13,086 bases of DNA from assembly GCA_964013895.1 (NCBI GenBank), contig CAXGYF010000037.1, forward strand, positions 1 to 13,086, given 5' to 3'. The notes under the pieces are model-generated. The model was not told the DNA's origin. It saw only the letters and a program-made list of their open reading frames with translations, and made no database searches. This DNA comes from MedAcidi-G1 sp002713545 (GTDB lineage Bacteria > Actinomycetota > Acidimicrobiia > Acidimicrobiales > MedAcidi-G1). A program made the position numbers and the translations under genes. This document shows positions 6,586 through 13,086 of this stretch, piece by piece (the first letter of the stretch is position 1; the number at the start of each line of letters is the position of its first letter).

Positions 6586-8709
6586 TTAGAGAAGTTGCCC
6601 GACTTTGTTACCTGAGCGTATCGCTCCTTCTATGTATCCGATACTCTCGGCATCACCAATAATATGAGTTTCAACTTCTAAGTCGGTAAGTTGTTCAATC
6701 AGTGTTTTATCCTCTTCTATTCCCTCTGCAAGGATTACAGAATCAGTAAATATCTCGAATTCTTCGGCATCTTTTATGCAAACAACAGAATTCTTATTAA
6801 TTTCAACTACTTCAACGCCATTATGTAATTCTACATTTGAAGAAGTTATTTCGTGAAGCGTCCTCCAACGTCGTGGATGCGCCATTTCGGGCGCCATGAT
6901 AGGTTTTTTATCAACAACTGTCACTAGTCTTTTCCTCTCAGACAGAAAGTGTGACAGTTCTATCCCAACTAAACCACCGCCAATAATGGTTACTCGCTTA
7001 CCCAATGGCATCCAAAATTTTGAAAAGAGTCTAATTTTTTCTATATTTTTTAAAATGTCAAGTTTTTTAGCAATCTGGAGAAATAAAAAGTTAGATTTGC
7101 TCGAGTTTTCATGACGGTATGAAGACTCTGCGCCTTGCATTAAACCTCTCAGTTGATCTCTCGACAAAACATGCGGAAGGTCTGAACCTTTAATATCGCT
7201 TTTAGAGCTCCTTGATCCGGTAGCAATGACAACAGCGTCAGGCTTTAAAGACATTATTGACTCTCCATCAGCGTGGAAACCTTTTCTTATTTCCACTTCA
7301 CTGTCTTCTAAAACCGTCTCAAACCATTTTATTAGTTCTCCATTTTTAGGAGTAGTAAGAGAAGAAAATAAAGCGGTGCCACCCAATCTTTTCATTTGTT
7401 CCAAAAGGGTTACTTTATGCCCCCGGCTAGCGGCTATTCGAGCACACTCAAGACCTGCAGGCCCCCCGCCCACTATGACAATATTTTTTAATTTTTGTGG
7501 AAGGGTAGTTTCTGTTTCATAGTCGCCTAATCTTGCATTTACTGCACAAACAGGCTCACCATTCCAAAAATTTTGTGCCACACATACAAAGCAATTTATA
7601 CATGGGCGGATTTTCTCTGGTGAATTGTTGATCAGTTTATTAGGTAATTCAGGATCGGCGAGGAGCTGTCGGCCCATTGCGACAAATTCACAGTTATTTT
7701 CGGCAATCAATTTTTCACCATCTTTAGGCTCGATGCGTCCAACAGCTATAACTGGGATACTTACAGCAGATTGAACAGTTTTAGCTAAGTGGCTGTATTG
7801 ACACTTTTCCCACGGCAAAGGTCCTTCAGTAAAGCCCACTCCGGTTCCAGACGAAGAAATTGCGGATACGTGAATCGCATCTGCCCCAGCCTTTTCAGCT
7901 ATAACTGCCGTATTAGAGGCTTCTTCTACAGTGATACCGTTTTCGAGTCCGTATTCGCGGCCGTCTATTCTGACAACAATCGCGAACTCGCTCCCACATT
8001 TCTCTCTAATTTTTCTAACTATTTTGCTTAGTAGCTTGGTTCTATTTTCTATAGAACCACCCCACTCATCTTCACGCCTGTTCCAAGCTCTTGAAAGAAA
8101 AGTTGAAATCAAATAGCCGTGTGCGGCATGAATTTCAATACCGTCAAGATTTGCTTCTTTAATTCTTGAAGCGGCCGAGACAAATGCTTCAATTATTTCT
8201 TCTAATTCTTCGGTTGAAGCTGCTTTGAAAGTAGGCAATTTGCCTCCTGTGAGAGTAGCCATTTTCATCAACTCGTCATTTGTCGTGTTATGAGCCATGC
8301 CTAAAGCATCGAAAGACGGAATTGGAAGAGAGGGAACTAATACAGGTACATCACGGGAGATATCTAAACCAGATATTCTGCCGTGATGACAAGCTTGGAC
8401 GATGACCCGTGCACCATACTTATGAACACGTTCTGCGAGTTTTTTGAGCCCTGGTATCACTTCATCGCTTGCTAGAGAAGGCTGATGTTTAGACGTTGCT
8501 CCGTCAGGCCATTTAACAGCTGATGTCTCAAGAATTAATAGTCCGGCTCCACCTTTTGCTCTATCTTCATAATGTTGAAGCGTTTTATTGCTGATCAGGC
8601 CATCCTCAGTGCAATTATTTTGGTCCATTGCAGGCATGACAATTCGATTACGTAAAGTCAAAGGGCCTAGAGTGCCTTGGGACAGAAGTCTGGGAAATTC
8701 TTTGCGCAT
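6586..8709 (-). CDS. FMN/FAD/4Fe-4S NADH:flavin oxidoreductase, trimethylamine dehydrogenase / FadH family
   Basis: A 707-residue Old Yellow Enzyme fused to an NAD(P)/FAD module, as in 2,4-dienoyl-CoA reductase (FadH), trimethylamine dehydrogenase (TMADH) and the proline-betaine and dimethylglycine demethylases StcD and DgcA. The FMN barrel spans about residues 1-350 (NRIVMPAM at 21-28, HAAHGYL at 194-200, the WGGSIENR segment near 216-223). The iron-sulfur cysteines are 370, 373, 376 and 388. The first dinucleotide-binding motif VGGGPAG is at 413-419 and the second IIGGGLVG at 575-582. The position where TMADH carries its covalent FMN cysteine appears to be Met28, so FMN is probably not covalently bound. 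The start ATG has only a weak ribosome site (AAAG). The gene sits between metF and the P450. N-demethylation is plausible from context, but an enoyl or enoate reductase cannot be excluded. Confidence 0.88.
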   Translation of the reverse strand: MRKEFPRLLSQGTLGPLTLRNRIVMPAMDQNNCTEDGLISNKTLQHYEDRAKGGAGLLILETSAVKWPDGATSKHQPSLASDEVIPGLKKLAERVHKYGARVIVQACHHGRISGLDISRDVPVLVPSLPIPSFDALGMAHNTTNDELMKMATLTGGKLPTFKAASTEELEEIIEAFVSAASRIKEANLDGIEIHAAHGYLISTFLSRAWNRREDEWGGSIENRTKLLSKIVRKIREKCGSEFAIVVRIDGREYGLENGITVEEASNTAVIAEKAGADAIHVSAISSSGTGVGFTEGPLPWEKCQYSHLAKTVQSAVSIPVIAVGRIEPKDGEKLIAENNCEFVAMGRQLLADPELPNKLINNSPEKIRPCINCFVCVAQNFWNGEPVCAVNARLGDYETETTLPQKLKNIVIVGGGPAGLECARIAASRGHKVTLLEQMKRLGGTALFSSLTTPKNGELIKWFETVLEDSEVEIRKGFHADGESIMSLKPDAVVIATGSRSSKSDIKGSDLPHVLSRDQLRGLMQGAESSYRHENSSKSNFLFLQIAKKLDILKNIEKIRLFSKFWMPLGKRVTIIGGGLVGIELSHFLSERKRLVTVVDKKPIMAPEMAHPRRWRTLHEITSSNVELHNGVEVVEINKNSVVCIKDAEEFEIFTDSVILAEGIEEDKTLIEQLTDLEVETHIIGDAESIGYIEGAIRSGNKVGQLL

Positions 8710-8758
8710 CTTTAATTTTTACGCATTTATGAAGTTAAAACCACTAGGGGGCAAAAAA

Positions 8759-9634
8759 TTAGACTAAACGACCCATAGCTTTTGTGCGCCAGGCGTCAGT
8801 TGATTCAACTGCATTAAAAGTAAAGCAGTGCACCCCCGTGATTTCGAGTTCTTCCGCATGATTAGAAATTGGGACTATTAATTTGTTTGGATTGTAACCG
8901 CGTGGGGAAAGAAGTTTAAAAACTGTTTTTTTGTTTTTTTTCAGATAACGGCTGGAAACACCAACTCCTAAACGAAGAGAAATATTAATTAACTTTTTCA
9001 TGTCTACAACTCCTGGAAGGCCAAGATGGCAAGGGAGTGTTACACCCGCTTTTCTGCAACTTTTTAGCCAATTCGAAATAGTTTCTGTTTCAAAACACAT
9101 TTGAGTAGCCATGTAGCCGTTCAGGCCACTTTCGTAAATCATTTCCTGTTTTTTTACCAAAGAGTCGGCTAGCGCGGATTCAGGAATCGAAGGGTGCCCG
9201 TCAGGGTATGAGCCGATTCCAATAGTTTTGATGTTGGGGGTTTTGTCTAAGAATGAACGAAGCAGGCTAGGTGCATCCGTAAAAGGTCCGCGTTGATCAG
9301 CATCTCCACCGATTATGAAAACTGTTTCTATTCCTAGAGTTTCGATACGTTTAACAATTTGAGTCACGTGTTCTTCGCTTTCAACCATTCGCGCAGCAAA
9401 ATGGGGGATGGTTGAGTGACCGTTGTCTAAAAAGTTTTCACAAAGTTCAAGTGTTGCTTCAATGTCTTTGGCAGGTGAGCAAGTTATAGAAATCGTAGAT
9501 GATTCAGGTAAGTGTTTTCCTTGTTCATGGACATTTTTTAAAGGGATTAGCTCGTAGGTCATCTCTTTCAGAAGTCTGAGCTGAGTGGATTTATTATTAG
9601 TCTTGTTCGTTAATTTTTTTTGATTAGGTTTCAT
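8759..9634 (-). CDS. Methylenetetrahydrofolate reductase family protein (divergent MetF-like)
   Basis: An FAD-dependent TIM-barrel enzyme of the MTHFR family, which interconverts 5-methyl-THF and 5,10-methylene-THF. Numbered from the ATG at 9634 (291 residues), the family's active-site positions appear conserved: E28 in YELIP (family FEFFPP), D111 in IIGGD (family RGD), and Q178 in ATQMCFE (family TQxFFD, with the Asp here Glu182). PHFAAR (77-82) matches the family's PHIxxR, and HLGLPG is at 203-208. The first 24 residues are Lys/Asn-rich and not part of the fold. An in-frame GTG at 9658 would overlap fhs by 23 bases, whereas the ATG begins one base after the fhs stop. Neither has a clear Shine-Dalgarno site, so coupled translation is likely. 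Beside fhs and a methyltransferase it probably runs in the methyl-oxidising direction, as proposed for MetF in aromatic O-demethylation. Confidence 0.85.
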   Translation of the reverse strand: MKPNQKKLTNKTNNKSTQLRLLKEMTYELIPLKNVHEQGKHLPESSTISITCSPAKDIEATLELCENFLDNGHSTIPHFAARMVESEEHVTQIVKRIETLGIETVFIIGGDADQRGPFTDAPSLLRSFLDKTPNIKTIGIGSYPDGHPSIPESALADSLVKKQEMIYESGLNGYMATQMCFETETISNWLKSCRKAGVTLPCHLGLPGVVDMKKLINISLRLGVGVSSRYLKKNKKTVFKLLSPRGYNPNKLIVPISNHAEELEITGVHCFTFNAVESTDAWRTKAMGRLV

Positions 9635-9635
9635 A

Positions 9636-11333
9636 TCAACTAAGCCCAACGATTTCACCGTTTTCGTCGATGTCTATACCAGCTGCTGCTGGGGTTTTAC
9701 CTAATCCAGGCATTGTTCGCATTTCACCGCAGATTGGATAAACAAAACCAGCTCCAATTGAAGCTCTAACCTCTCTTATGGGCAAAGTCCAACCAGTGGG
9801 CGCACCCTTTAGCGAGGCATCGGAAGAAACAGATAGATGAGTTTTGGCTATACATACTGGTAGGTTGCCAAAGCCATTTCCTGTGTAGGAGTCAATTTGT
9901 TTTGTAGCAGTAGGTGAAAATTCAACATCTTCCGCTCCGTAGACTTTAGTTGCAACAGTTTTAATTTTTTCTTTTATGTTCATTTCATCCGGATATAAGA
10001 CTGAGAAATTAGTTTTTTCTTCAGTAGCTTCCGCTACGGCTTCTGCTAATTCGCCAGCACCTACTCCGCCTTCTGAAAAATGATTAGTTATTGCACATCT
10101 AGCGCCACACTCTTCAGCTATTTCGGCGATCGCTGATAGGTCGGCATCGTGATCTTCGGGAAAACGATTTATTGCGACAACCGGGCTTACTCCATGGATT
10201 CGGACATTTTCGATTTGTTTCCGTAGGTTTGCTCCACCTTCGTGGACTTCGTCGGGGTTTTCGGCTAATAGATTCTCAGGCAAAGGCTTTCCTGCGACTA
10301 TTCGATGATTGCCCGAGTGGGCTTTCAGTCCCCTTACTGTTGCAACTAAGACAGCAGCATCTGGAGACATTCCTGAGTAGCGACATTTTATATTGAAGAA
10401 ACGTTCTGCTCCCATATCCGCCCCAAAGCCTGCTTCGGTTAACAGGAAGTCGCCGGTGTGTATTCCTATTTGATCAGCGATGATTGAGGAGTTGCCGGTG
10501 GCAATATTTCCGAATGGTCCGCAGTGCACTAGAGCGGGAGTTCCCTCAAGTGTTTGCATGAGATTTGGTTTAATTGCTTCCTTTAAGAGAACTGTCATTG
10601 CACCAGCTACTTCAATATCGTCAGCTGTAACCGGAGTCATTGCTTTGTCATATCCGACAACTATCCTGCCCATTCTTTCTCTCAGATCTGCTAGGGAGGT
10701 GCATAAAGCCAAGGCTGCCATTACTTCTGAAGCAGCTGTAATATCAAAACCGGTCTCACGTGGGATGCCATCTAGGCGACCGCCTAGTCCAACCATTGCA
10801 TTTCTTAACGAGCGGTCGTTTATATCTATTACACGTCTCCAAGTTATGTTATGGATATCAAGACCTAGTTCGTTGCCATGAAAAAGATGAGAGTCAAGCA
10901 TGGCAGAACACATATTGTGAGCGGCTGTGACTGCATGCATGTCACCTGTTAGATGAAGATTGAAAAGCTCCATAGGAACTACTTGTGAGTATCCACCACC
11001 TGCGGCACCGCCTTTAATACCAAAAGTGGGACCAAGCGATGGTTGACGTATAGCGATAGTTGCGCGTTTTCCTATGTGGGAGAAACCTTGCCCTAATCCA
11101 ACGGTTGTTGTTGTTTTGCCTTCTCCTAAAGGTGTCGGCGTTATGGCGGTTACAACCACATATTTTGCCTTGGGTTTATCTGCCATAGCGTCAATTGCTT
11201 CAAGTTTTATTTTTGCGGCACCTTCTCCATAGAGCTCTAAAGATTTTTCAGGAATGCCTGATTCTTTTGCTATATCTGTTAATGGTTTTAGTTCTGCTTT
11301 ACGTGCAATTTCTAAATCTGACGGAAAAGACAT
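9636..11333 (-). CDS. fhs: Formate-tetrahydrofolate ligase (10-formyl-THF synthetase)
   Basis: Catalyses formate + ATP + THF <-> 10-formyl-THF + ADP + Pi in the cytoplasm. Length 565 residues, close to the family norm of about 555-560. The nucleotide-binding loop TPTPLGEGKTTTTVGLGQ is at 65-82, followed by the family hallmark RQPSLGPTFGIKGGAAGGG at 96-114 and the conserved segment NLHLTGDMHA. The C-terminus (MRTMPGLGKTPAAAGIDID) is also standard. The ATG at 11333 is preceded on the minus strand by GGAGTGAGAGAAA, a moderate ribosome site. It follows the methyltransferase gene by 89 bases, and the MetF-like gene starts right at its stop. Next to a methyltransferase and MetF it most likely works in reverse, releasing formate and conserving ATP from oxidised methyl groups. 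An assimilatory role in formyl-THF supply is the alternative. Intact. Confidence 0.97.
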   Translation of the reverse strand: MSFPSDLEIARKAELKPLTDIAKESGIPEKSLELYGEGAAKIKLEAIDAMADKPKAKYVVVTAITPTPLGEGKTTTTVGLGQGFSHIGKRATIAIRQPSLGPTFGIKGGAAGGGYSQVVPMELFNLHLTGDMHAVTAAHNMCSAMLDSHLFHGNELGLDIHNITWRRVIDINDRSLRNAMVGLGGRLDGIPRETGFDITAASEVMAALALCTSLADLRERMGRIVVGYDKAMTPVTADDIEVAGAMTVLLKEAIKPNLMQTLEGTPALVHCGPFGNIATGNSSIIADQIGIHTGDFLLTEAGFGADMGAERFFNIKCRYSGMSPDAAVLVATVRGLKAHSGNHRIVAGKPLPENLLAENPDEVHEGGANLRKQIENVRIHGVSPVVAINRFPEDHDADLSAIAEIAEECGARCAITNHFSEGGVGAGELAEAVAEATEEKTNFSVLYPDEMNIKEKIKTVATKVYGAEDVEFSPTATKQIDSYTGNGFGNLPVCIAKTHLSVSSDASLKGAPTGWTLPIREVRASIGAGFVYPICGEMRTMPGLGKTPAAAGIDIDENGEIVGLS

Positions 11334-11396
11334 TTTCTCTCACTCCACTAGAATTTGATTTATAAGATTATTATTTTAACTCTTTTACCACAAAGC

Positions 11397-11409
11397 GGGA
11401 AACATTCCC
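11397..11409 (-). other. Short inverted repeat in the mttB-like/fhs intergenic gap
   Basis: The 89-base gap 11334-11422 holds GGGAA-ACA-TTCCC, a 5-bp stem with a 3-base loop. It is flanked by two direct copies of GCGGGA (11395-11400 and 11415-11420). No T tract follows on the minus strand, so this is not a convincing terminator. It could be an mRNA processing or stability element, or chance. The rest of the gap is AT-rich, with no clear promoter. Confidence 0.3.
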
Positions 11410-11422
11410 ATAATGCGGGATA

Positions 11423-12964
11423 CTATGCGAATTCATCTGGTAATTCGTCTTTTCGTTTTGCTATGAAATCGAGCATGGCTTCATCTATTGCTTCATCAAG
11501 AGGGGGTGGTTCATAGTCATTTAGCATTTTTTTCCAAATAGTATTTGCTCGCTGAGCAGCGTCTAGACTGCCTTCTTCAGACCATTGTTCGTATGAGTCA
11601 TTGTTTGCGATATCAGAGACAGCGAAAGCTGTTTCGAAGTTTTTTAGGGTGTGTTCAGAACCTAAGAAATGTTGACCTGGTCCTGTCTCTTTAATAGCAT
11701 CTAAAGCTTGCCCATTTTCAGAAAGGTCTACGCCTTTTACGAAACTTGCTGCTAAACCACACTGATCCGCATCAATAATAAATTTTTCGTAGCCCATGGC
11801 AAGGCCACCTTCTAGCCAACCAGCCGAATGAAGCATGAAATTAACGCCTCCTAAAATAGCTGGAATAAAAGTAGAGATACTTTCAGAAGCAGCTTGCGCA
11901 TCAGGTATTTTCGAAGCACAAAGATTTCCTCCTGAGCGAAACGGCACACCTAGGCGACGCGCTAGAGCCGCCACTGTGTACAAGATAAGAGCGGGTTCGG
12001 GTGTACCAAAAGTTGGTGCGCCTGTTTGCATGGACATCGACATTGCAAAAGATCCAAATACGGTAGGTGCCCCGGGATTGACGAGTTGGATAAAGGTCAT
12101 GCCTGCCAGTGCTTCTGCAAGAGTTTGGGCCGCGACACCAGCAACTGTCACAGGTGCCATAGCTCCCGCGACTATAAAGGGACTAATAACTGTTGCTTGA
12201 TTTGAACGAGCGTAAACCTCTGCTGCTCCGAGCATCGATGCGTCCCAACACATTGGTGATGAAGCATTAATAAGGCTCGTCATTACCGTGTTCTGATCTA
12301 AGAACCCTTCACCGAAAACCATTTCTGCTAAGGCAACAGAATCTTGAGCTCTTTCGGGCGCAGTAACTGAACCCATAAAAGGCTTGTCACTGTATTTCAA
12401 ATGTGAATAAACCATATCAAGGTGTCTCTTGCTGACAGGTATATCTACAGGTTCTACAATAGTTCCGCCTGAATGATGGAGATGTGGGCTCATATAAGCG
12501 AGCTTTACAAAATTTCTAAAATCTTCGATATTTGCATAACGTCGACCGTTATCTAAATCGAATGCAAAAGGGGACCCATAAGCTGGTACTAGTACAGTCG
12601 CATCCCCTCCGATTTGAACGTTATTAGAGGGGTTGCGCGCGTGCTGTGTATATGAAGAAGGTGCAGACTTAGTTACTATCTCCCTGCACATACCTTTAGG
12701 AAATCGAACACGTTCTCCATCGATAGTTGCTCCGGCGTTCTTAAACAATTCCAAAGAGGAGGGGTAATCGCGAAAATCAATTCCCACTTCTTCAAGAATA
12801 ATGTCAGCATTGTTTTCAATTATTTCAAGACCCTCTTCTGACATGATTTCATAGGGTGGGATAGTACGGATTAAATAAGGAGTTGAAATAGCTGTAGATT
12901 CTTCTCGTGCAGCTCTTCGAGCTTCCCTTCCTCCTGCTCTTCTACGTGGAGTTTGATCAGTCAT
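11423..12964 (-). CDS. MttB/MtgB superfamily corrinoid-dependent methyltransferase, non-pyrrolysine type
   Basis: A 513-residue TIM-barrel protein of the trimethylamine methyltransferase superfamily (PF06253 type). Members move a methyl group from a quaternary or tertiary amine to a corrinoid protein. The open frame has no internal TAG, so it lacks the pyrrolysine of true MttB and resembles MtgB, MtpB and related betaine methyltransferases. Family signals include the Arg-rich start RRRAGGREARRAAR (7-20), typical of proteobacterial and marine members, the HHSGGTIVEP segment (163-172), SPFIVAGAMAPVT (261-273), and PFRSGGNLCASKIPDAQA (341-358), which corresponds to the region near the pyrrolysine of MttB. 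The ATG at 12964 has a weak purine-rich leader (GAGAAAGAAAG). The stop is TAG. No corrinoid protein or corrinoid:THF methyltransferase gene is visible nearby. Glycine betaine, proline betaine, carnitine or another methylated compound could be the substrate. Confidence 0.9.
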   Translation of the reverse strand: MTDQTPRRRAGGREARRAAREESTAISTPYLIRTIPPYEIMSEEGLEIIENNADIILEEVGIDFRDYPSSLELFKNAGATIDGERVRFPKGMCREIVTKSAPSSYTQHARNPSNNVQIGGDATVLVPAYGSPFAFDLDNGRRYANIEDFRNFVKLAYMSPHLHHSGGTIVEPVDIPVSKRHLDMVYSHLKYSDKPFMGSVTAPERAQDSVALAEMVFGEGFLDQNTVMTSLINASSPMCWDASMLGAAEVYARSNQATVISPFIVAGAMAPVTVAGVAAQTLAEALAGMTFIQLVNPGAPTVFGSFAMSMSMQTGAPTFGTPEPALILYTVAALARRLGVPFRSGGNLCASKIPDAQAASESISTFIPAILGGVNFMLHSAGWLEGGLAMGYEKFIIDADQCGLAASFVKGVDLSENGQALDAIKETGPGQHFLGSEHTLKNFETAFAVSDIANNDSYEQWSEEGSLDAAQRANTIWKKMLNDYEPPPLDEAIDEAMLDFIAKRKDELPDEFA

Positions 12965-13085
12965 CTAACTTTCTTTCTCTATTGCGTCTATTTTTTCGTG
13001 TGGGTTTTGTTGATTCGTTTTTTTGAGGTAAATCCACATATGAACTAAGGAACGGGTAGTCAGCAGTTTTGTGTGGTATAGCCAT
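12957..13085 (-). CDS. Possible end of an upstream gene or small ORF at the window edge
   Basis: On the minus strand an open frame begins at or beyond an ATG at 13085 and ends with TGA at 12959-12957, overlapping the methyltransferase start by 8 bases (ATGACTGA). It would encode about 42 residues beginning MAIPHKTADYPFLSSYVDLP and ending in a very basic tail (KNRRNRERK). A second minus frame across the same DNA, starting from 13084, is also open until TAG at 12967-12965, directly before the methyltransferase ATG, so the true frame is uncertain. It may equally be an untranslated leader. No family recognised. Confidence 0.3.
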   Translation of the reverse strand: MAIPHKTADYPFLSSYVDLPQKNESTKPTRKNRRNRERKLDD

Positions 13086-13086
13086 A

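Noticed and set aside
10480..10881. A 133-codon plus-strand open frame inside fhs, and similar frames inside the methyltransferase gene
   Set aside because: They are antisense to highly conserved genes and show no family motif or independent start signal.
11423..11425. TAG at the end of the MttB-like gene as a possible pyrrolysine codon
   Set aside because: The protein already has full family length, read-through would add only about 20 unrelated residues, and two other genes here also end in TAG.

Overview
The window comes from an AT-rich bacterial chromosome. The arginine-rich start of the MttB-like protein, the fused LivH-LivM permease and the P450 plus actinobacterial-style flavin oxidoreductase suggest a marine or aquatic Actinomycetota lineage, perhaps Acidimicrobiia. 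That placement is an inference from protein flavour only. There are no RNA genes, insertion sequences, CRISPR arrays or phage genes, and coding density is very high.

Plus strand (1-5302): a branched-chain-amino-acid-type (HAAT/Liv) ABC importer operon. It begins with the C-terminal part of a periplasmic substrate-binding protein that enters from the left edge. A strong GC-rich hairpin follows, then a fused LivH-LivM permease, the ATPases LivG and LivF, and an 8-helix membrane protein of unknown function. The four genes from the permease onward overlap by 1 to about 14 bases and look translationally coupled.

Minus strand (5310 to about 13085, read right to left): a tight operon running MttB-family methyltransferase (no pyrrolysine) -> formate-tetrahydrofolate ligase (Fhs) -> divergent MetF-like methylenetetrahydrofolate reductase -> TMADH/FadH-type iron-sulfur flavoprotein oxidoreductase -> cytochrome P450. 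The last codons of another gene may lie upstream of the methyltransferase at the right edge. The two operons meet tail to tail with only 7 bases between stop codons.

Working model (inference): the minus-strand operon strips methyl groups from a methylated compound, such as a betaine or other N- or O-methyl compound. The MttB-like enzyme would pass methyl groups through a corrinoid protein to tetrahydrofolate. MetF would run in the oxidative direction to methylene-THF, and Fhs would release formate with ATP gain. The flavoprotein and P450 could remove further methyl groups oxidatively. The corrinoid protein, the corrinoid:THF methyltransferase and FolD are not in this window, so the pathway is incomplete here. 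The adjacent Liv-type importer could bring in the substrate, but nothing in the sequence proves that link.
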